A program made the position numbers and the translations under genes. DNA of 64,000 nt, taken from positions 62,001 through 126,000 of the forward strand of contig CAYRDC010000005.1 in assembly GCA_964422925.1 (NCBI GenBank), read 5' to 3'. This document shows positions 9,481 to 19,234 of this stretch, one piece after another. This stretch comes from CAYRDC01 sp964422925 (GTDB lineage Bacteria; Bacteroidota; Bacteroidia; Chitinophagales; S012-47). How positions within the stretch are numbered: position 1 is the first letter of the stretch; each line of letters begins with the position of its first letter. The notes beneath the pieces were generated by a model. The model was not told where the DNA came from, made no database searches, and saw nothing but the letters and a program-made list of their open reading frames with translations.

Positions 9481-12400
9481 ATGAAACGCGTCTTTTGGCT
9501 GATAATGCTGTTGCAGGCGGCATTGGCGCTTACAGCCCAGGCCCCCCAAAGCATCAATTACCAGGCCGTGGCCCGTGATGGTAGCGGCAATTTGTTAACC
9601 AATCAATCAATCAACGTACGGTTTACCATTCATGAAAATACAGCGGCAGGTCCGGTGGCTTACCAGGAAGTGCACAATACATTCACCAACGATTACGGTC
9701 TGTTTACCTTGAAGATTGGGGAAGGAACGGTGTACATGGGATCTTTCAGTGCGATACCCTGGGGAAGCGCCAGTTGTTTTCTGCAGGTGGAACTGGATGC
9801 CGGCAGCGGTTATGTGGACATGGGTACCAGCCAGCTGGTGAGCGTGCCTTATGCCATCTTTGCCAATGAGGCGGGCAATGTGATACAATACACAGCAGGT
9901 ACGGGTATTGACATCACAGGTAACACCATCACCAACACAGCCCCGGATCAGACAGTGACCCTGACTGGTGCTGGCGCGACCACGGTGACAGGCACCTACC
10001 CGAACTTCACCATCAGTTCAACCGACAACAACACCACCTATTCCGCGGGTACGGGCATCAGCATTAGCGGCACCACGATCAGCAACACCGGTGACACGGA
10101 TGCATCGGATGACATCACCAACACCACTTCAGCCGGGGGCGACTTGTCCGGCACCTATCCCAACCCCACGGTGGGCGCCCTGCAGGGCAACGCGGTGAGC
10201 AGTACCGCTCCCTCCAGCGGACAGGTCCTCAAATGGGACGGTTCGGCCTGGGCCCCGGCCGCGGACGATAACACCACCTACACGGCCGGCACGGGACTGG
10301 CCCTGACGGGCACCACCTTCAGCAACACCGGTGACACGGATGCATCGGATGACATCACCAACACTACATCAGCAGGTGGTGACCTGTCCGGCACCTATCC
10401 CAACCNNNNNNNNNNNNNNNNNNNNNNNNNNNNNNNNNNNNNNNNNNNNNNNNNNNNNNNNNNNNNNNNNNNNNNNNNNNNNNNNNNNNNNNNNNNNNNN
10501 NNNNNCAGGTGGTGACCTGTCCGGCACCTATCCCAACCCCACGGTGGGCGCCCTGCAGGGCAACACGGTGAGCAGCACGGCACCATCCGTCAACCAGGTG
10601 CTCAAATGGAATGGAACGGCCTGGGCTCCGGCCGCGGATGACAATACCACCTATTCGGCCGGCACGGGCATTAGCATCAACGGCAACACCATCAGCAACA
10701 CGGGCGACACGGACGCCTCGGACGATATCACCAACACCACCACCGCAGGGGGCGACCTCTCAGGCACTTATCCCAACCCCACCGTGGACGCACTACAGGG
10801 CAATGCCGTGAGCAGCTCTGCTCCTTCCAGTGGCCAGGTGCTCAAATGGAACGGCACGGCCTGGGCTCCGGCAGCGGATGACAATACCACCTATTCGGCC
10901 GGCACGGGTATTAGCATCAGCGGCACCACCATCGGCAACACGGGCGACACGGATGCCTCGGACGATATCACCAACACCACCACCGCAGGGGGCGACCTCT
11001 CAGGCACTTATCCCAACCCCACCGTGGACGCACTACAGGGCAATGCCGTGAGCAGCTCTGCTCCTTCCAGTGGCCAGGTGCTCAAATGGGACGGTTCGGC
11101 CTGGGCTCCGGCCGCTGATTCCAGCAGCGACAACGACTGGCTTGTTTCCACCAATACCGTGTATGTAGACAGCAGCAAAACAGTGGAAAGCGGTTCCGGA
11201 ACCCAGCCGATGGTTTCCATTCATGCCGGATATATTGCTTACAGGAACACGGGACATTCCGTATTCATGGGAGAACAGGCCGGAACTTCAGATGACCTCA
11301 GTACCAATCAAAATGTATTTGTTGGCTACCGGTCCGGGAAAAACAATACTTCTGGAGATAATAATGCAGCTTTTGGCGCTATGGCGCTTGAGTCAAATAC
11401 AACCGGTACAAGTAATGTAGCTATCGGCCCAAAAGCTTTATATACGAATAGCACCCGCAGCAACCTGGTAGCCGTAGGCGATTCGGCCTTGTTCAACAAC
11501 GGCACTGGGGCCACAGCAAACAATGAAGCTGTGGGAAACACGGCTATTGGTTCCAAATCGCTGTACGCCAACACCACCGGGTCATATTGTACCGGGGTGG
11601 GCTATAATACACTGTATTCGAATACCACGGGATGGAATAATACAGGAGTAGGATATAATGCGTTAAATGCCAATACAACTGGTACCAATAATACCGCTGT
11701 GGGACCTTATGCACTTTCCGTCAATATCTCCGGAATAAGAAATACGGCAATTGGGCCCTGGACTTTGAATAGTAACACCTCGGGCTCTTATAACATCGGG
11801 AACGGCTATAGCGCTTTATATTCTAATACAACCGGAAGAAGAAATACAGCAATTGGCGTGGAGAGCTTGGATTTAAATACTACCGGAAATAACAATAGCG
11901 CTATCGGATATTCAGCCATGTGGCATAATACCATTGGATATTCCAATGTAGCTGTAGGGGTAAAATCTTTATACCGCAACACTACCCGTAGCAACCTGGT
12001 AGCCATTGGAGATTCTGCTTTGTATAATAACGGTACCGGGGCCACCAGCAATGTTCAGGCCACGGCTAACACGGCAGTAGGTTCCAAATCATTGTTTGCC
12101 AACACCACAGGGTATTCCAACACAGCCACCGGTTATCATTCTTTGTACAGCAATACAACGGGTTATCAGAACACTGCCTTTGGCCGGAATGCACTGTATT
12201 CCAATACTATAGGTTTTGATAATACGGCTACTGGTTATAGCGCCCTGTATTCCAATACCACGGGATATAAAAATACAGCTTATGGTTTTATGGCTCTTTA
12301 TTCGAACACTACCAGTTCATTTAACACAGCTGTTGGGTATAATGCACTATATTCAAACACTACAGGTTGGGATAATACAGCAATAGGATTTGCTGCCCTT

Positions 12401-13252
12401 AGTTCAAATACCACCGGAAGCAACAATTCAGCGCTTGGCATGCATGCATTGTTTTCTAATACTACAGGTAATCAAAATACAGCGCTTGGGTACTATTCAC
12501 AGTATTTAAATACCAATGGTAGCAGTAACACATCAGTGGGTTACCAATCACTTTATTCTGTAACTATAGGAGGGAATAATACTGCTATTGGGACATTTGC
12601 CCTTCACTCCAGTACAACCGGGATTAATAATACGGCTATTGGGTATCATGCATTGTATAGTAACACTACAGGTTCCTACCGTACGGCAGTAGGGTATTAT
12701 GCCAACAATTTGGGAACGGCATACGATAACAGCACCGGGTTGGGGTATAATGCAGCCCCTTCTTCTTCCAACCGTGTGCATGTTGGCAATACTTCCGTAA
12801 CCTGGATAGGCGGTCAGGTGGGTTGGAGCACCTATTCGGACGCCCGGATTAAAGAAGATGTGCGCGAGGATGTGCACGGGCTGGACTTTATCCTGAACCT
12901 GCGGCCGGTGACCTATCGCTACGATATTGAGAAGGAGCAGCTCCTTATGACCGGCCAGGTGGATACCAATGAATGGAAGGGAAAGTATGACATTGAGAAC
13001 ATCCGTTTCAGCGGGTTCATCGCCCAGGAAGTGGAGCAGGCGGCTAAAAAAGCGGGCTATGTCTTCAGCGGGCTCCAGAAGCCGGTAAATGAAAACACCC
13101 TGTACAGCCTGCGTTACGCAGAGTTTGTGGTGCCGCTGGTGAAGGCCGTGCAGGAACAACAGGAAATCATCCGGCAACTGCAAGAAGAAAACCGCAAACA
13201 GGAGGAAACAATAAAAGCCCTGCAACAGGAAGTTTCCGCCCTGAAAAAGTAG
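9481..13252 (+). CDS. Repetitive surface protein with YadA-like repeats and S74 intramolecular chaperone (gap inside)
   Basis: Begins with a signal peptide (ending near LTAQA) and an N-terminal domain typical of Bacteroidota surface proteins (SINYQAVARDGSGNLL). Next come repeats of an 80-residue unit (GGDLSGTYPNPTVGALQGN), then more than 20 units of a 17-residue YadA/Hep_Hag-like repeat (NTAIGYNALYSNTTG). The C-terminus carries a peptidase S74 domain starting STYSDARIKEDV and a final coiled coil of about 40 residues. S74 domains help trimers fold and then cut themselves off before the SD pair. The N gap at 10406-10505 shifts the frame (frame 1 before, frame 2 after). Joining the flanks at their 33-base overlap restores one frame of 1212 codons. 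Confidence 0.88.
10024..11117 (+). repeat. 240-bp in-frame tandem repeats
   Basis: Unit anchors (the GG of GGDLSGTYPN) fall at 10135, 10375, 10508, 10748 and 10988, exactly 240 bases apart except across the N gap. The copies at 10748 and 10988 are identical for roughly their first 110 bases, pointing to recent duplication or homogenisation. The copy number is uncertain because the gap lies inside the array. Confidence 0.9.
10406..10505. other. Assembly gap (100 N) inside the tandem repeats
   Basis: Exactly 100 N. The 33 bases before it (10373-10405) are identical to the 33 bases after it (10506-10538). The contig ends therefore overlap, or whole 240-base units are missing (missing length 207 plus multiples of 240). 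Confidence 0.98.
11380..12730 (+). repeat. 51-bp degenerate repeats encoding YadA-like 17-residue units
   Basis: A repeated coding unit of 51 bases (for example the CTGTATTCCAATAC motif at 12194 and 12245). It encodes NTTG, then NTA/SxG, then ALYS. A larger block starting SNLVAVGDSAL near 11460 recurs near 11994 as SNLVAIGDSAL, so a segment of about 535 bases was probably duplicated. The copies are diverged, unlike the upstream 240-base units. Confidence 0.85.
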
Positions 13253-13263
13253 GGGTCAAAAAA

Positions 13264-13293
13264 AGAGGCTGTCTACCGGCAGCCTCTTTTTTT
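13264..13293. terminator. Bidirectional terminator between surface protein and peroxiredoxin genes
   Basis: AGAGGCTG and CAGCCTCT form an 8-bp stem with an eight-base loop. T residues follow on the plus strand and A residues precede, so it can stop both convergent transcripts. Confidence 0.85.
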
Positions 13294-13310
13294 ATGCGTG
13301 AATATTTGCT

Positions 13311-13940
13311 TTAATGGGTAGCCAGGTACCGGGCCACGCTTTCGTGGGTTTCCTTCATGCCTTCCTTTCCTTCTTCCCAGTCGGCCGGACAAACTTCCCC
13401 GTGTTCTTCACTGAAGCGCAAAGCTTCCACCATGCGCAGGGCTTCGTGTATGCTTCGGCCCAGCGGCAGGTCGTTCACGATCTCATGCCGCACCACGCCT
13501 TCCTTGTCGATCAGGAACAAACCGCGGTATGCCACCGGAGCACCTTCAAAAAACACTTCACCGTTGTCGTTGTAATCGTAATCTCCGGCCAAAACCCCGT
13601 AGTTCATGGAAATGGTTTTGCTCAGGTCAGAAACCAACGGATAGGTAACCCCTTTTATACCCCCATCCTTTTGCTCGGTTTGGAGCCAGGCCCAGTGGCT
13701 GTATTTGGAGTCCACTGAACAGCCAACCACTACAGTATCACGGCTTTCAAACTCCACCAAGTGCTTCTGGAAAGCAATAATTTCGGTCGGGCAAACAAAA
13801 GTGAAATCCAGGGGATAAAAGAAAAACACTACGTATTTCTTCCCCAGGTACTGTTCCAATGAAAAATTCTCTACAAATTCACCCCCATTCACTACGGCAT
13901 CCGCCTGGAAAGAGGGTGCTTTTTTTCCAACTAATGACAT
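13311..13940 (-). CDS. 2-Cys peroxiredoxin (AhpC/Prx1 type)
   Basis: Thiol peroxidase that reduces hydrogen peroxide and organic peroxides, cytoplasmic, 209 residues. The peroxidatic cysteine is in DFTFVCPTE (residue 50) and the resolving cysteine in GEVCPADW (residue 184), so this is a typical 2-Cys enzyme. The frame extends upstream to 14039, but the ATG at 13940 (MSLVGKKAPSF) matches the family start and follows a TAACTTTG promoter element by 35 bases. No dedicated AhpF-type reductase is adjacent, so thioredoxin is the probable reductant. Confidence 0.93.
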   Translation of the reverse strand: MSLVGKKAPSFQADAVVNGGEFVENFSLEQYLGKKYVVFFFYPLDFTFVCPTEIIAFQKHLVEFESRDTVVVGCSVDSKYSHWAWLQTEQKDGGIKGVTYPLVSDLSKTISMNYGVLAGDYDYNDNGEVFFEGAPVAYRGLFLIDKEGVVRHEIVNDLPLGRSIHEALRMVEALRFSEEHGEVCPADWEEGKEGMKETHESVARYLATH

Positions 13941-13975
13941 GTTTAACTGATTTTTTTGGTTTTTGAATTGAGTCA

Positions 13976-13983
13976 CAAAGTTA
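13976..13983 (-). promoter_or_regulatory. TAnnTTTG promoter element for the peroxiredoxin gene
   Basis: TAACTTTG on the minus strand matches the Bacteroidota -7 consensus exactly and leaves a 35-base leader before the ATG at 13940. Confidence 0.5.
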
Positions 13984-14111
13984 TTGCTTTTCCCTGATAT
14001 AACAGGGTAATGGGCTGAACTATATTTAACAAACCCCATCCGGATTTGGTTTGCAAAAAAGGGGGAAATAATCTAATCATTTTCCGGGAAAATGGTTTGC
14101 CCGTTGTTTCG

Positions 14112-14119
14112 TATATTTG
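14112..14119 (+). promoter_or_regulatory. TAnnTTTG promoter element for the T9SS cargo gene
   Basis: TATATTTG matches the consensus exactly, 31 bases before the ATG at 14151. This supports the internal start rather than the upstream ATG at 14046. Confidence 0.5.
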
Positions 14120-14150
14120 TTTTATCCAGCATCACCATAAAACAGTGCCT

Positions 14151-15047
14151 ATGAAACGCGTTTTTACGATATTGTTGATTACCGCGGCCGGGGGATGGGC
14201 TCTAGCTCAGGATTCCCTGCCCAATGCCAGTTTTGAGCACTGGCTGGCCAACCCATTATATGACGAGCTGGCCGACTGGAATTCCACCAATGACATTATA
14301 GGGAATTTTATACAGTGTATGTCCCAGACCACAGATGCCGCAGACGGCAATTACGCGGTAAGGCTCGAATCCAAATATTTTCCTTTGGCCGGACAGGCTG
14401 TTCCGGGGGCGGTTACCACTGCCGACATTGCGGTGGATGCCAATTTCCACCCGGTATTTACCGGTGGTGCTCCATTCAGCAAAATGCCGGTGGCGGTTAC
14501 GGGCATGTACCAGTACGCGCCCACACCGGGAGACACCGGAGCCATCAGCATCGTGCTTACTCATTATGACGCAGCCAATGATACAACCCTCGTGGTGGGC
14601 ATGGGCGGCTTTTTCTTTATTGACAGTACCAGCGGGTATACGCCTTTTGTGGCACCGGTTACCAATTTCCTCCCTATGCCGCCTGACACTATGATGGTGC
14701 TGATCAGCTCTTCCATCCTTACAATTCCGCCAACCGGTAGCGTACTGATTGTGGATGCACTGGGATTTACGTGGCCGGCCGGCACTTGGGGTCCAGGGGA
14801 TGAAGCAACTGCCGTGATCTATCCGAACCCGGCTTCTTCCGAAGCGGTTATGGCATTGCCTGCCCAGTGGAATGGATACCGGCTGGAGCTGTATGACTTG
14901 CTCGGCAATCGCTTCCATCGGGAAATTATTCGTAGTTCCGAAGTGCGGTTTTCGGTGTATAACTTCCCCGATGGCCTCTATTTCTACAGTATCATCAGTC
15001 CGCAGGGAGAAATAGCCGGTACCGGGAAATTTCAGGTAAGGCACTGA
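14151..15047 (+). CDS. Secreted protein of unknown function with T9SS C-terminal sorting domain
   Basis: The 298-residue protein has a signal peptide (MKRVFTILLITAAGGWALAQ) and ends in a type IX secretion sorting domain of about 75 residues that starts VIYPNPASSEAV and contains LELYDLLGNRF and FPDGLYFYSI. The middle has a jelly-roll-like appearance (NASFEHW, then GNYAVRLES), as in putative carbohydrate-binding modules of similar exported proteins; this is a guess. It should cross the outer membrane by the Por system and be released or anchored. A strong terminator follows. Confidence 0.8.
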   Translation: MKRVFTILLITAAGGWALAQDSLPNASFEHWLANPLYDELADWNSTNDIIGNFIQCMSQTTDAADGNYAVRLESKYFPLAGQAVPGAVTTADIAVDANFHPVFTGGAPFSKMPVAVTGMYQYAPTPGDTGAISIVLTHYDAANDTTLVVGMGGFFFIDSTSGYTPFVAPVTNFLPMPPDTMMVLISSSILTIPPTGSVLIVDALGFTWPAGTWGPGDEATAVIYPNPASSEAVMALPAQWNGYRLELYDLLGNRFHREIIRSSEVRFSVYNFPDGLYFYSIISPQGEIAGTGKFQVRH

Positions 15048-15071
15048 ACGGGTGTAAAAACTATTTTTGCG

Positions 15072-15100
15072 GGGTTACGCAGAACGCGTAACCCTTTTTT
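15072..15100 (+). terminator. Rho-independent terminator after the T9SS cargo gene
   Basis: A perfect 9-bp stem, GGGTTACGC with GCGTAACCC, five-base loop AGAAC, then six T. It separates the gene ending at 15047 from terC. Confidence 0.92.
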
Positions 15101-15112
15101 AATTCCGGTATT

Positions 15113-15862
15113 ATGGATTGGCAGCTACTTCTCAGCTTTGCGACTCTTACGTTCATGGAAATCATCCTGGGCATTGATAACCTGATTTTTATTTCCATTC
15201 TTTCTTCCCGCTTGGATAAGCGGACTGCACTGAAGGCCCGGCTTATTGGCCTTTCGCTGGCCCTGGGCATACGCATATCCCTGTTGTTTGCCCTGGTCTG
15301 GATCATCCGGCTTACAGAACCGGTTTTGACCATCGGCAGTTACGGGGCCAGCTGGCGCGACCTGATCCTGCTGGCCGGAGGACTTTTCCTGCTGTACAAA
15401 AGCGTGACAGAAATCCATCATAAGCTGGAAGGAGAAACGCAAAACCGGTCAATGCGGAAACCAGGAACTTTCGGGAAAATCGTGTTACAGATTGTGGCGC
15501 TCGACATTATTTTTTCATTCGATTCCATCCTGACGGCCATAGGCTTGACTGACCTGCTGTGGGTCATGATTACCGCGGTGACGGTTGCCATGATCCTGAT
15601 GTTTCCCGCCCTGGGATGGGTAAGCCGGCTCATTGAAAAGCATCCTTCCCTGAAAGTGCTGGCCTTATCTTTCCTGCTGCTGATCGGGTTCATGCTGGTG
15701 CTGGACGGTTTGCACCATCACATCCCGAAAGGGTATATCTACTTCGCGATGTTCTTCAGTTTGTTTGTCGAATGGCTGAATATCCGCATCACGCGCAGGT
15801 CCCGGCCGGTAAAAATCTGGCAGCCGAGGTTTGAAAACCCGGAAAACCCGTCCCGTGCATGA
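15113..15862 (+). CDS. TerC family integral membrane protein
   Basis: A 249-residue protein of about seven membrane segments. MEIILGIDNLIFISIL near the N-terminus and ALDIIFSFDSILTAIGL in the middle are the paired acidic membrane motifs of the TerC family, linked to metal (often manganese) export or protection of exported metalloproteins. The N-terminal half resembles the YgdQ/YkoY subgroup. No tellurite-resistance cluster is present, so a metal homeostasis role is more likely. Its stop overlaps the following MATE start (ATGA). Confidence 0.88.
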   Translation: MDWQLLLSFATLTFMEIILGIDNLIFISILSSRLDKRTALKARLIGLSLALGIRISLLFALVWIIRLTEPVLTIGSYGASWRDLILLAGGLFLLYKSVTEIHHKLEGETQNRSMRKPGTFGKIVLQIVALDIIFSFDSILTAIGLTDLLWVMITAVTVAMILMFPALGWVSRLIEKHPSLKVLALSFLLLIGFMLVLDGLHHHIPKGYIYFAMFFSLFVEWLNIRITRRSRPVKIWQPRFENPENPSRA

Positions 15863-17163
15863 ACCGACAGGTCCTGAAACTGGCTGTCCCAAACATTATT
15901 ACGCACCTCACCGTGCCTTTGCTGGGCCTGGCCGACACGGCCATTATGGGGCACCTGCCTTCCCCGGTGTTCCTTGGGGCCATTGCGCTGGGCAGCGTGG
16001 TGTTCAATTTCATTTTCTGGGGATTCGGCTTCCTGCGCATGGGTACCACGGGGATTACCGCCCAGGCTTATGGCGCGGACGACCGGGAACAACTCATACA
16101 AACCCTCGCCCGTGGGGTGGCGCTGGCTATTTTGCTGGGGCTGGCGCTGATCCTGACCACGGGCGGCATCGCGTGGCTGGGGTTCCATTTTGTAAAAGGA
16201 GAGGAGGAGGTGCGCCTCCTGGCGAGTTCCTATTTCCGAATCCGGGTGCTGGCGGCACCGGCTACCCTGGTGCTCATGGTGTTTTACGGTTGGTTCCTGG
16301 GCATGCAGAATGCCCTCTTTCCCATGCTTATCGCCATTCTGGTGAATCTGCTGAATATCGGCTTCAACCTGTTTTTCGTCTTCGGGCTGGGCTTTACCTC
16401 TGACGGGGTGGCCTGGGGCACAGTTTGCGCGCAGTACACCGGCCTGTTCCTGGGCCTCTTGCTGATTGGCAGTAAATACCGCTACCTGCTGGACTACTTC
16501 CGGAAAAAAGCCCTCCTGCAGCCAGCCCGGCTGAAAGTGTATTTCCGGGTGAACCGCGACCTGTTTATCCGCACCCTGGCATTGTTATTCGTGTTTTACT
16601 TTTTCACCGTCCAGTCTGCCAACCTGGGCGAAGCCGTGCTGGCCGGCAACGCGGTGTTGCAGCAGCTGATTTCCCTGGTTTCCTATGCGGTGGACGGGTT
16701 TGCCATCGCGGCTGAAAGCCTGGTGGGGCGGTATACGGGCGAGGCCAACATGCAAAACCTGAAAAAAGCCATCCGGGTGGTTTTCCGCTGGGGGATGTCT
16801 TTTGGCGTGGTGTTTACCTTGCTGTTCCTTGCCGGGGGCCGCGAGCTGATCCGGCTGCTCACCGACCAGCCCGAAACCCGCGCTTTTGCTATCCGGTATT
16901 TGCCCTGGGTTATCGTACTCCCAGTGGTCAATGCCGCCTCTTACCTCTGGGACGGTGTGTACATCGGCCTGACGGCCACCGCGCTGATGCGCAATATCAT
17001 GATCGGGGTGGTGGCCGTATTGTACGTGCCGGTGTTTTACCTGCTCCGCGATGACTGGGGCGCCAACGGCCTGTGGCTGGCGTTTACCCTGTTCATGCTG
17101 TTCCGCGGAGTTTTCATGACCTGGTATGCCCGCAGGGCGGTCAGGCGGGCTATTTCCCTTTGA
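15859..17163 (+). CDS. MATE family efflux transporter (DinF-like)
   Basis: Twelve-segment multidrug and toxin extrusion antiporter, 434 residues. The N-terminal motif LKLAVPNIITHLTVPLLGLADTAIMGHL and the second-half motif SYAVDGFAIAAESLVGRYTGE are characteristic of the DinF branch. Translation is probably coupled to terC through the ATGA overlap. Its 3' end overlaps the convergent enoyl-CoA hydratase gene by 14 bases. The exported substrate cannot be predicted. Confidence 0.92.
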   Translation: MNRQVLKLAVPNIITHLTVPLLGLADTAIMGHLPSPVFLGAIALGSVVFNFIFWGFGFLRMGTTGITAQAYGADDREQLIQTLARGVALAILLGLALILTTGGIAWLGFHFVKGEEEVRLLASSYFRIRVLAAPATLVLMVFYGWFLGMQNALFPMLIAILVNLLNIGFNLFFVFGLGFTSDGVAWGTVCAQYTGLFLGLLLIGSKYRYLLDYFRKKALLQPARLKVYFRVNRDLFIRTLALLFVFYFFTVQSANLGEAVLAGNAVLQQLISLVSYAVDGFAIAAESLVGRYTGEANMQNLKKAIRVVFRWGMSFGVVFTLLFLAGGRELIRLLTDQPETRAFAIRYLPWVIVLPVVNAASYLWDGVYIGLTATALMRNIMIGVVAVLYVPVFYLLRDDWGANGLWLAFTLFMLFRGVFMTWYARRAVRRAISL

Positions 17164-17929
17164 AATCCGGTGCCCGTTTTTCGATAAAAGACTGCATACC
17201 TTCTTTCTGGTCCCGCGAGGCAAAGGTCAGGTAGAAATTCCTGCGCTCATACAGCAAGCCGTCATCCAGGGATGTATTGAAAGCCCGGAGCACGGATTCT
17301 TTGGCGAGCCGGACGGCAACAGGAGACATGGCGGCAATCTCTTCGGCAAGATCCAGGGCTTCTTCCAGGTACAGGTCGACCGGTACCACCCGGTTGACCA
17401 AACCGGCCCGCAGGGCTTTTTCCGCGTCAATGAACCGGCCAGTGAGGATCATTTCCATAGCCAGGGCTTTTCCCACGACCCGGGTAAGCCGCTGGGTTCC
17501 GCCCGCGCCCGGCATGGTGCCGATTTTGATCTCCGGCTGCCCGAAACGCGCGGTCTCGGAGGCAATGATCATATCGCAGGTCATGGCCAGTTCACAGCCT
17601 CCGCCCAGGGCAAAGCCCGAAACAGCCGCGATGATCGGTTTGCGGGTGCGCTTGATCTGATCCCAAGTGGCAAACTGGTCGGCTTCCCACATCTCAATAG
17701 CGGATTTTCCGGCCATTTCCTTGATATCCGCCCCGGCCGCGAACGCCTTCTCATTGCCGGTAATCACGATCACCCGTACTTTTTCATCCGCGTCAAGCGA
17801 TTGCAGGGTGTCCCGCAGTTCGCCCATTAGTTGCAGGTTCAGCGCGTTCAGGGAATCAGGCCGGTTAAGCCGGATGAGCGCTATGTATTTCCGTGCTTCA
17901 CGTTCAAGTTTAATGAGTTCGTATTTCAT
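17150..17929 (-). CDS. Enoyl-CoA hydratase/isomerase family protein
   Basis: Crotonase-fold enzyme of 259 residues, the usual length. AFAAGADIKEM supplies the first oxyanion-hole element and FALGGGCELAMTCDMIIAS the second. Both catalytic glutamates of true hydratases appear present (QPEIKIGTMPGAGGTQRL and, earlier, the E of GGGCE), so short-chain enoyl-CoA hydratase activity in fatty-acid or amino-acid degradation is likely. It stands alone, with no other beta-oxidation gene beside it. Confidence 0.9.
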   Translation of the reverse strand: MKYELIKLEREARKYIALIRLNRPDSLNALNLQLMGELRDTLQSLDADEKVRVIVITGNEKAFAAGADIKEMAGKSAIEMWEADQFATWDQIKRTRKPIIAAVSGFALGGGCELAMTCDMIIASETARFGQPEIKIGTMPGAGGTQRLTRVVGKALAMEMILTGRFIDAEKALRAGLVNRVVPVDLYLEEALDLAEEIAAMSPVAVRLAKESVLRAFNTSLDDGLLYERRNFYLTFASRDQKEGMQSFIEKRAPDFKGK

Positions 17930-17951
17930 GTTGTGAATCAGTGTTTTAAGT

Positions 17952-18668
17952 TCATAAGGTAGTCAGGGCTGCCAGGAGGAATCCCGAGGTGATCGCCAGC
18001 ATTTTCAACAAATTAAAATGATGGCTTCTGCTGCCGGATTCAAACATCAGGGTCGTGGAAATATGGAGGAAGGATCCAGCCACGACTGCCAGTACGTAAG
18101 TTAGCCCGGAGGCCAGGCCAAAAATCCAGTCGGACAAGGCACTGCTTAGTGGGGTCATGAGAGAAAACAGCAGCAGGAGCCCAATCGAGGATAATTTTTT
18201 TAATGAAGTGGTTACCATCAGGCTGGCCAGGGCAATGGCGGCCGGGATTTTATGGATCAGGATCCCCCAGAACAGGGATTGGTGATGAATGTCCACGAGG
18301 GAGACACTACTTTCTGACAGTGGAATGCCTTCCATGAGGCTGTGAAGACATAAACCCGCCATGATGCTGATGAGCAGGGCCCGGTCCGGATGCGCCCGGC
18401 CGTGGGCGTGCCCGTGTTCAATCCCTTTCGAAAAATATTCAATCAGGACCTGAAGCAGGAACCCCGCCAGGATGAACAAAGCGACCCAGTGGATGCCGGT
18501 CAACAAAACCTTGGGGCCGAGGTCCAGGATGGTTATGCCGAACACGTAAGCCCCGCTGACGGCCAGGATAAAACGTTGTAGTTGCTGGCTCATCTGGCCG
18601 TACACATAGGTCAGCCATCCGGCTGTCAGCGGCAGCAGAATCAGTAAAATGTATTCAATCCAATTCAT
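17952..18668 (-). CDS. ZIP family metal transporter
   Basis: Predicted divalent-cation permease, 238 residues with about eight membrane segments. The metal-site helices read LHSLMEGIPLS and LIHKIPAAIALASL, the ZIP pattern HSxxEG and HxxP. A histidine-rich loop (HGHAHGRAHPDR) lies between segments 3 and 4, as is common in zinc transporters. The ATG at 18668 is preferred since it overlaps the PAP2 stop by four bases; the frame is open further upstream within that gene. It is last in the methyltransferase-PAP2-ZIP operon. Confidence 0.85.
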   Translation of the reverse strand: MNWIEYILLILLPLTAGWLTYVYGQMSQQLQRFILAVSGAYVFGITILDLGPKVLLTGIHWVALFILAGFLLQVLIEYFSKGIEHGHAHGRAHPDRALLISIMAGLCLHSLMEGIPLSESSVSLVDIHHQSLFWGILIHKIPAAIALASLMVTTSLKKLSSIGLLLLFSLMTPLSSALSDWIFGLASGLTYVLAVVAGSFLHISTTLMFESGSRSHHFNLLKMLAITSGFLLAALTTL

Positions 18669-19234
18669 GTACGGACGGGTACAAATTTGTAAAAAGCCCG
18701 GGAAACAATCCACCCGGTGAATATCCCCAGCAGGGCACCACCCAGCACGTCAGCCGGGTAATGCACCCCCACGTACACCTGGGCGAAGGCGATAAGTGCG
18801 GCCCAGGTGAAAAGCACCGGCCGTATCCAGCGCATCCTGGTGCGAAGCAGGGCGCTGATGATCATGGCCAGGCTGAAATGATTGGCCGCGTGCGAGGAAG
18901 TGAAACTGTACCCGTTGCTGCAACGGTTTAGGACCAGGTGCACACAATCCATGATGTCCGGAGCCGCGCAGGGGCGCAGCCGGTGAAACAGGGGCTTCAG
19001 CAGGTGGCTGCTCACCAGGTCCGACAGCACGACCGCTATCACTATGGCCGTAATGTAAAATACCGCCCGGCCCTTGTATTTCCAAACCATCCACGCGGTC
19101 AGCACCGCGTAGAAAGGGAACCAAGTGTACTTAAACCTGATCCAGGGCATTACAGCATCCAGCGCATCGCTGGCGAGGCCGTTATTGATCGCGAAAAAAA
19201 GGGAATGGTCGATATGGCGGAGGAATTCAATCAT
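18665..19234 (-). CDS. PAP2 family membrane phosphatase
   Basis: Predicted lipid phosphatase such as an undecaprenyl-pyrophosphate or phosphatidylglycerophosphate phosphatase, 189 residues with about five membrane segments. The three motifs are in order: KPLFHRLRP, FTSSHAANHF and VGVHYPADVLGG. The start codon lies inside the end of the methyltransferase gene (8-base overlap) and the stop overlaps the ZIP start, so the three genes are probably translated together. Confidence 0.9.
   Translation of the reverse strand: MIEFLRHIDHSLFFAINNGLASDALDAVMPWIRFKYTWFPFYAVLTAWMVWKYKGRAVFYITAIVIAVVLSDLVSSHLLKPLFHRLRPCAAPDIMDCVHLVLNRCSNGYSFTSSHAANHFSLAMIISALLRTRMRWIRPVLFTWAALIAFAQVYVGVHYPADVLGGALLGIFTGWIVSRAFYKFVPVRT

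Noticed and set aside
9481..10515. Treating the surface protein as two genes (9481-10515 and 10331-13252)
   Set aside because: The frame change is caused by the arbitrary 100-N gap; the 33-base overlap joins both into one frame.
11380..12730. 51-base periodicity as a possible CRISPR array
   Set aside because: The repeats are degenerate and fully coding for YadA-like units; there are no unique spacers or cas genes.
15113..15862. Tellurite-resistance operon
   Set aside because: Only terC is present; neighbours are a MATE exporter and unrelated genes.
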